A stretch of 64,000 bases of DNA from Lachnospiraceae bacterium G41 (lineage in GTDB: Bacteria; Bacillota; Clostridia; Lachnospirales; Lachnospiraceae), in NCBI GenBank assembly GCA_900100245.1, contig FNEU01000003.1, positions 124,001 to 188,000 of the forward strand. Reading direction: 5' to 3'. The notes beneath the pieces are model-generated. The model had not been told where the DNA came from and did not search any database. It was given only the letters and a program-made list of their open reading frames with translations. The translations under genes were made by a program, and so were the position numbers. This document shows, one piece after another, positions 61,919 to 64,000 of this stretch. Numbering within the stretch: position 1 is the stretch's first letter; each line of letters starts with the position of its first letter.

Positions 61919-63194
61919 CAAAGAACCCGTGGATTTCAGACTAATGGTTCTGGTCTCAATCAGAAGAATCAGATTTATCATTTACGGAATATGCTTAGGC
62001 GCCCTTATTTTCGGCGGCGGTTATTATGCTGCGCGAAACATATTCTCGGGCAGACCCGAATACAGGGCTGAGGCCAAAGTATATCTTCAGTACATCGACA
62101 ATGTTGAGATTGAAAACATATACATCAACAAGCAGACCTGGGAAGACCTCGTTTACAACGACATTATTGCAGAGTATGCAGCCGACGAAATCGGAAGAAG
62201 CCTTGAGATAGAAGAGGTAAAAGAAAAGGTTTCAGCTACACTTCTTACAGACACCAGAATAGTTGTTGTAACAGGCCAGTCGACGAGCCAGGCAGAGGCT
62301 AAGCTTCTTGCAAACAAATATGCTTCCGCCATTTGTCGTTTTGCTCCCGAGCTAAAAGAGATTGAAGATGCACGAATCATATCAAACGCAAACCATGCCG
62401 AAAAGGTCGGCTTTGAAGACAGAACCTGGGCGATGTCCGCAAGCGGCGCCATCTTCGGTGGTATCGTATCTGCAATCTGGCTTTTCCTGTACTTTATATG
62501 GGACACATCAATTTACATTCCTTCCACAACGGAACTAAGATACGGCATTCCCACCCTCGGTCTTACCACAGACCAGATGAGAAAGTTTTCCATCAAAAAG
62601 GACGACAATTACGAGTTTGAAAAACCGAGAGAAAACAAAAAGACCGAATTCTACAGACTCTGGCTTCAGGTTAATTTCTTAAAGATTACAAAGGGCTTAA
62701 AGAAGATTGCGATTGTCGACACATCGCTTACCGACGATTCGCATTATGTAATTAACCTTATACACAGCATCCTAAAAGAGCAGAGAAACAAAGAAATATC
62801 CGACATCGAATGCGGAAAGCTTAAAAAAGAAGATGCATATTTCTCTTCACCCGAATATGAAATCGTTGCACCGGGATCTGTTAACAACGATCCTACGATT
62901 GCAGCAACCGCAGCTAAATGTGAGGCTACAATTGTGCTTATCAAATCCGGCGATCACAATGGAAAGATGATAGAACGTGCGCTTGATCTTTTAAGACTTC
63001 AGGAAGCAAATGTTGTGGGCGCAATCCTTTATGATGTTAATTCGTCGCTTATTAAGAGCTATGTATTCTCGACATTCTCAAGCTCCACGAGAAAACTGAA
63101 AGAGAATATTTACAACACACGAAACGAAGAAGCAGGTGCAGACAATACTTACGAGGACATTCCCGAAGTCACAGAGACAGAGGAAGACAAGTAA
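61902..63194 (+). CDS. Wzz-like chain-length regulator with degenerate BY-kinase domain
   Basis: 430 residues. Wzz domain: membrane helix at about 25-47, periplasmic part, second helix at about 182-205. The following domain (about 245-395) resembles the tyrosine kinase partner in shape (KKIAIVDTSLTDDSHYVINL... ending VVGAILYDVN), but the Walker A loop is replaced by DTSLTDDSHYV and no Gly-Lys-Ser/Thr is present, so ATP binding is unlikely. The tail is acidic, with one or two Tyr. GGAGG lies in the preceding gene. Confidence 0.8.
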   Translation: MKVPYSKEPVDFRLMVLVSIRRIRFIIYGICLGALIFGGGYYAARNIFSGRPEYRAEAKVYLQYIDNVEIENIYINKQTWEDLVYNDIIAEYAADEIGRSLEIEEVKEKVSATLLTDTRIVVVTGQSTSQAEAKLLANKYASAICRFAPELKEIEDARIISNANHAEKVGFEDRTWAMSASGAIFGGIVSAIWLFLYFIWDTSIYIPSTTELRYGIPTLGLTTDQMRKFSIKKDDNYEFEKPRENKKTEFYRLWLQVNFLKITKGLKKIAIVDTSLTDDSHYVINLIHSILKEQRNKEISDIECGKLKKEDAYFSSPEYEIVAPGSVNNDPTIAATAAKCEATIVLIKSGDHNGKMIERALDLLRLQEANVVGAILYDVNSSLIKSYVFSTFSSSTRKLKENIYNTRNEEAGADNTYEDIPEVTETEEDK

Positions 63195-63216
63195 TTAAGA
63201 AGCCCGGAGACAGAAA

Positions 63217-64000
63217 ATGAGTATGACTTTACTCGTATCCGCACTGAATGTAAATCCTGAGGAATTACTTGAAAAAATGGGCGTTAAAGGCAATGCCGTT
63301 ATCGTCAATCAGTGCGACAAAGAAAGTAAAAGAGAGATTGGAAAAGACGATTTTAAAATCGTCATTATCGAATCGCCTACACGAGGTGTCGGCGTTAACA
63401 GGAATCTCTGTATAGACAATTCATTCGGCGATATCGTTCTTTTCTCGGACGATGATATTGTTTACGACGAAGATTATATTAAAAAGGTCGAGGAAGAGTT
63501 TGAAAAACATCCCGAAGCTGAAATGATAATGTTTAACGTTTCGGTATGTGATGAAAGAAGAACCTACGTAAACGAAGGCTTCAAAAAACTCTCCCGTTTC
63601 AATATAGGCAGATTTCCCGCATACAGCATTGCTGTAAGAAGAAATGTGCTTTTAGACAAGAAAATAAGATTTTCCGAACTGTTCGGCGGAGGCGCGAAGT
63701 ATTCAAACGGCGAAGACTCACTCTTTTTAAGAGATGCGTATAAAAGCGGTATTTCGATGTATGCGACCGAAACGCATATCGGAAGTGAAATTCCGAGATC
63801 CTCCACGTGGTTTGAGGGTTATACCGAAAAGTTTTTCTTTGACAGAGGAGTGCTTTTCGCGTTCCTTTACGGCAAAAATGCATGGCTTTGGAGAACACGT
63901 TTTATCCTAACGAAAAAAGAAATGTTCCAAGGCAAGATTGACCGTAAGAAAGCAAACAAACTTATGAAAGCCGGAATTAAGGAAGGCTACAAGATAAAGA
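63217..64000 (+). CDS. Family 2 glycosyltransferase, cut by the window end
   Basis: At least 261 residues without a stop before the window edge. ATG 63217 with CGGAGA upstream. The LFSDDDIVYDEDYIKKVEEE motif gives the DxD metal site, and GRFPAYSIAVRRNVL and YSNGEDSLFLRDAY match GT-A enzymes acting late in strand assembly. 22 bases after the Wzz-like gene, same operon. Confidence 0.88.
   Translation, partial: MSMTLLVSALNVNPEELLEKMGVKGNAVIVNQCDKESKREIGKDDFKIVIIESPTRGVGVNRNLCIDNSFGDIVLFSDDDIVYDEDYIKKVEEEFEKHPEAEMIMFNVSVCDERRTYVNEGFKKLSRFNIGRFPAYSIAVRRNVLLDKKIRFSELFGGGAKYSNGEDSLFLRDAYKSGISMYATETHIGSEIPRSSTWFEGYTEKFFFDRGVLFAFLYGKNAWLWRTRFILTKKEMFQGKIDRKKANKLMKAGIKEGYKIK

Noticed and set aside
1-64000. 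CRISPR array, rRNA, tRNA, IS element or prophage
   Set aside because: No regularly spaced repeats, tRNA cloverleaf with CCA-type end, rRNA stretch, transposase or phage structural gene was seen on either strand.

Overview
The window looks like chromosomal DNA of a Lachnospiraceae-type clostridium (Butyrivibrio/Roseburia/Pseudobutyrivibrio neighbourhood). Reasons: moderate GC, strong AGGAGG ribosome binding sites, occasional GTG/TTG starts, Firmicute spc and alpha ribosomal operon order, zinc-type S14, L36 and adenylate kinase, an ecfA1-ecfA2-ecfT-truA block, and a FlgM gene behind a sigma-28-like promoter. Genus is inference. No rRNA, tRNA, CRISPR array, IS element or prophage was seen.

Layout. 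1-11.1 kb: spc/alpha operons (rpsQ, cut by the window edge, to rplQ) with secY, adk, map, infA, rpmJ and rpoA; a 269-nt strongly folded leader precedes rpsM. 11.2-16.7 kb: pilT and a TraX-family gene sit between rplQ and the ECF vitamin-transporter core plus truA. 16.7-30.2 kb: housekeeping and accessory genes: two uncharacterised proteins, FlgM, a heterodimeric ABC exporter that appears to be transcribed without a leader, ybeY, a lipid kinase, TrkA/TrkH potassium uptake, a GGDEF protein, and a sugar kinase with an AraD-type epimerase. 30.2-38.8 kb: ECF sigma/anti-sigma pair, two divergent lipoproteins, a decayed small hydrophobic toxin-like gene, a phasin-like/UbiB pair and a GT-C-like membrane protein.

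38.8-44.7 kb is the most striking region. A strong promoter with a palindrome in its spacer reads into a 39-codon peptide holding eight Cys codons. A terminator follows whose 5' arm can pair instead with part of the peptide's coding sequence. Downstream lies a six-gene operon: a single lipoprotein joining a polar amino-acid (cystine-type) binding domain to a MetQ-type domain, then MetN, MetI, two polar amino-acid permeases and their ATPase. I read this as a Cys (and perhaps Met) responsive attenuator over a dual sulfur amino-acid importer sharing one fused receptor.

44.7-48.2 kb: two divergent sets of membrane proteins with small XRE regulators (DUF2975 family; CPBP protease plus DUF3169 family) around an intergenic region with three phased TGACAA-N6-TTGTCA dyads. 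48.8-50.4 kb: tandem hairpin repeats, then an HTH/nucleotidyltransferase pair resembling a toxin-antitoxin or abortive-infection module. 50.4-57 kb: two-component system, an rRNA methyltransferase-like protein and small proteins. 57-64 kb: exopolysaccharide genes (rfbD, GT-C-like protein, glycosyltransferases, initiating phosphoglycosyltransferase, Wzz-like protein), running off the window end.

Across the window the 9-mer CATAAAAGA is strongly over-represented and strand-biased by eye count, in both coding and non-coding DNA.
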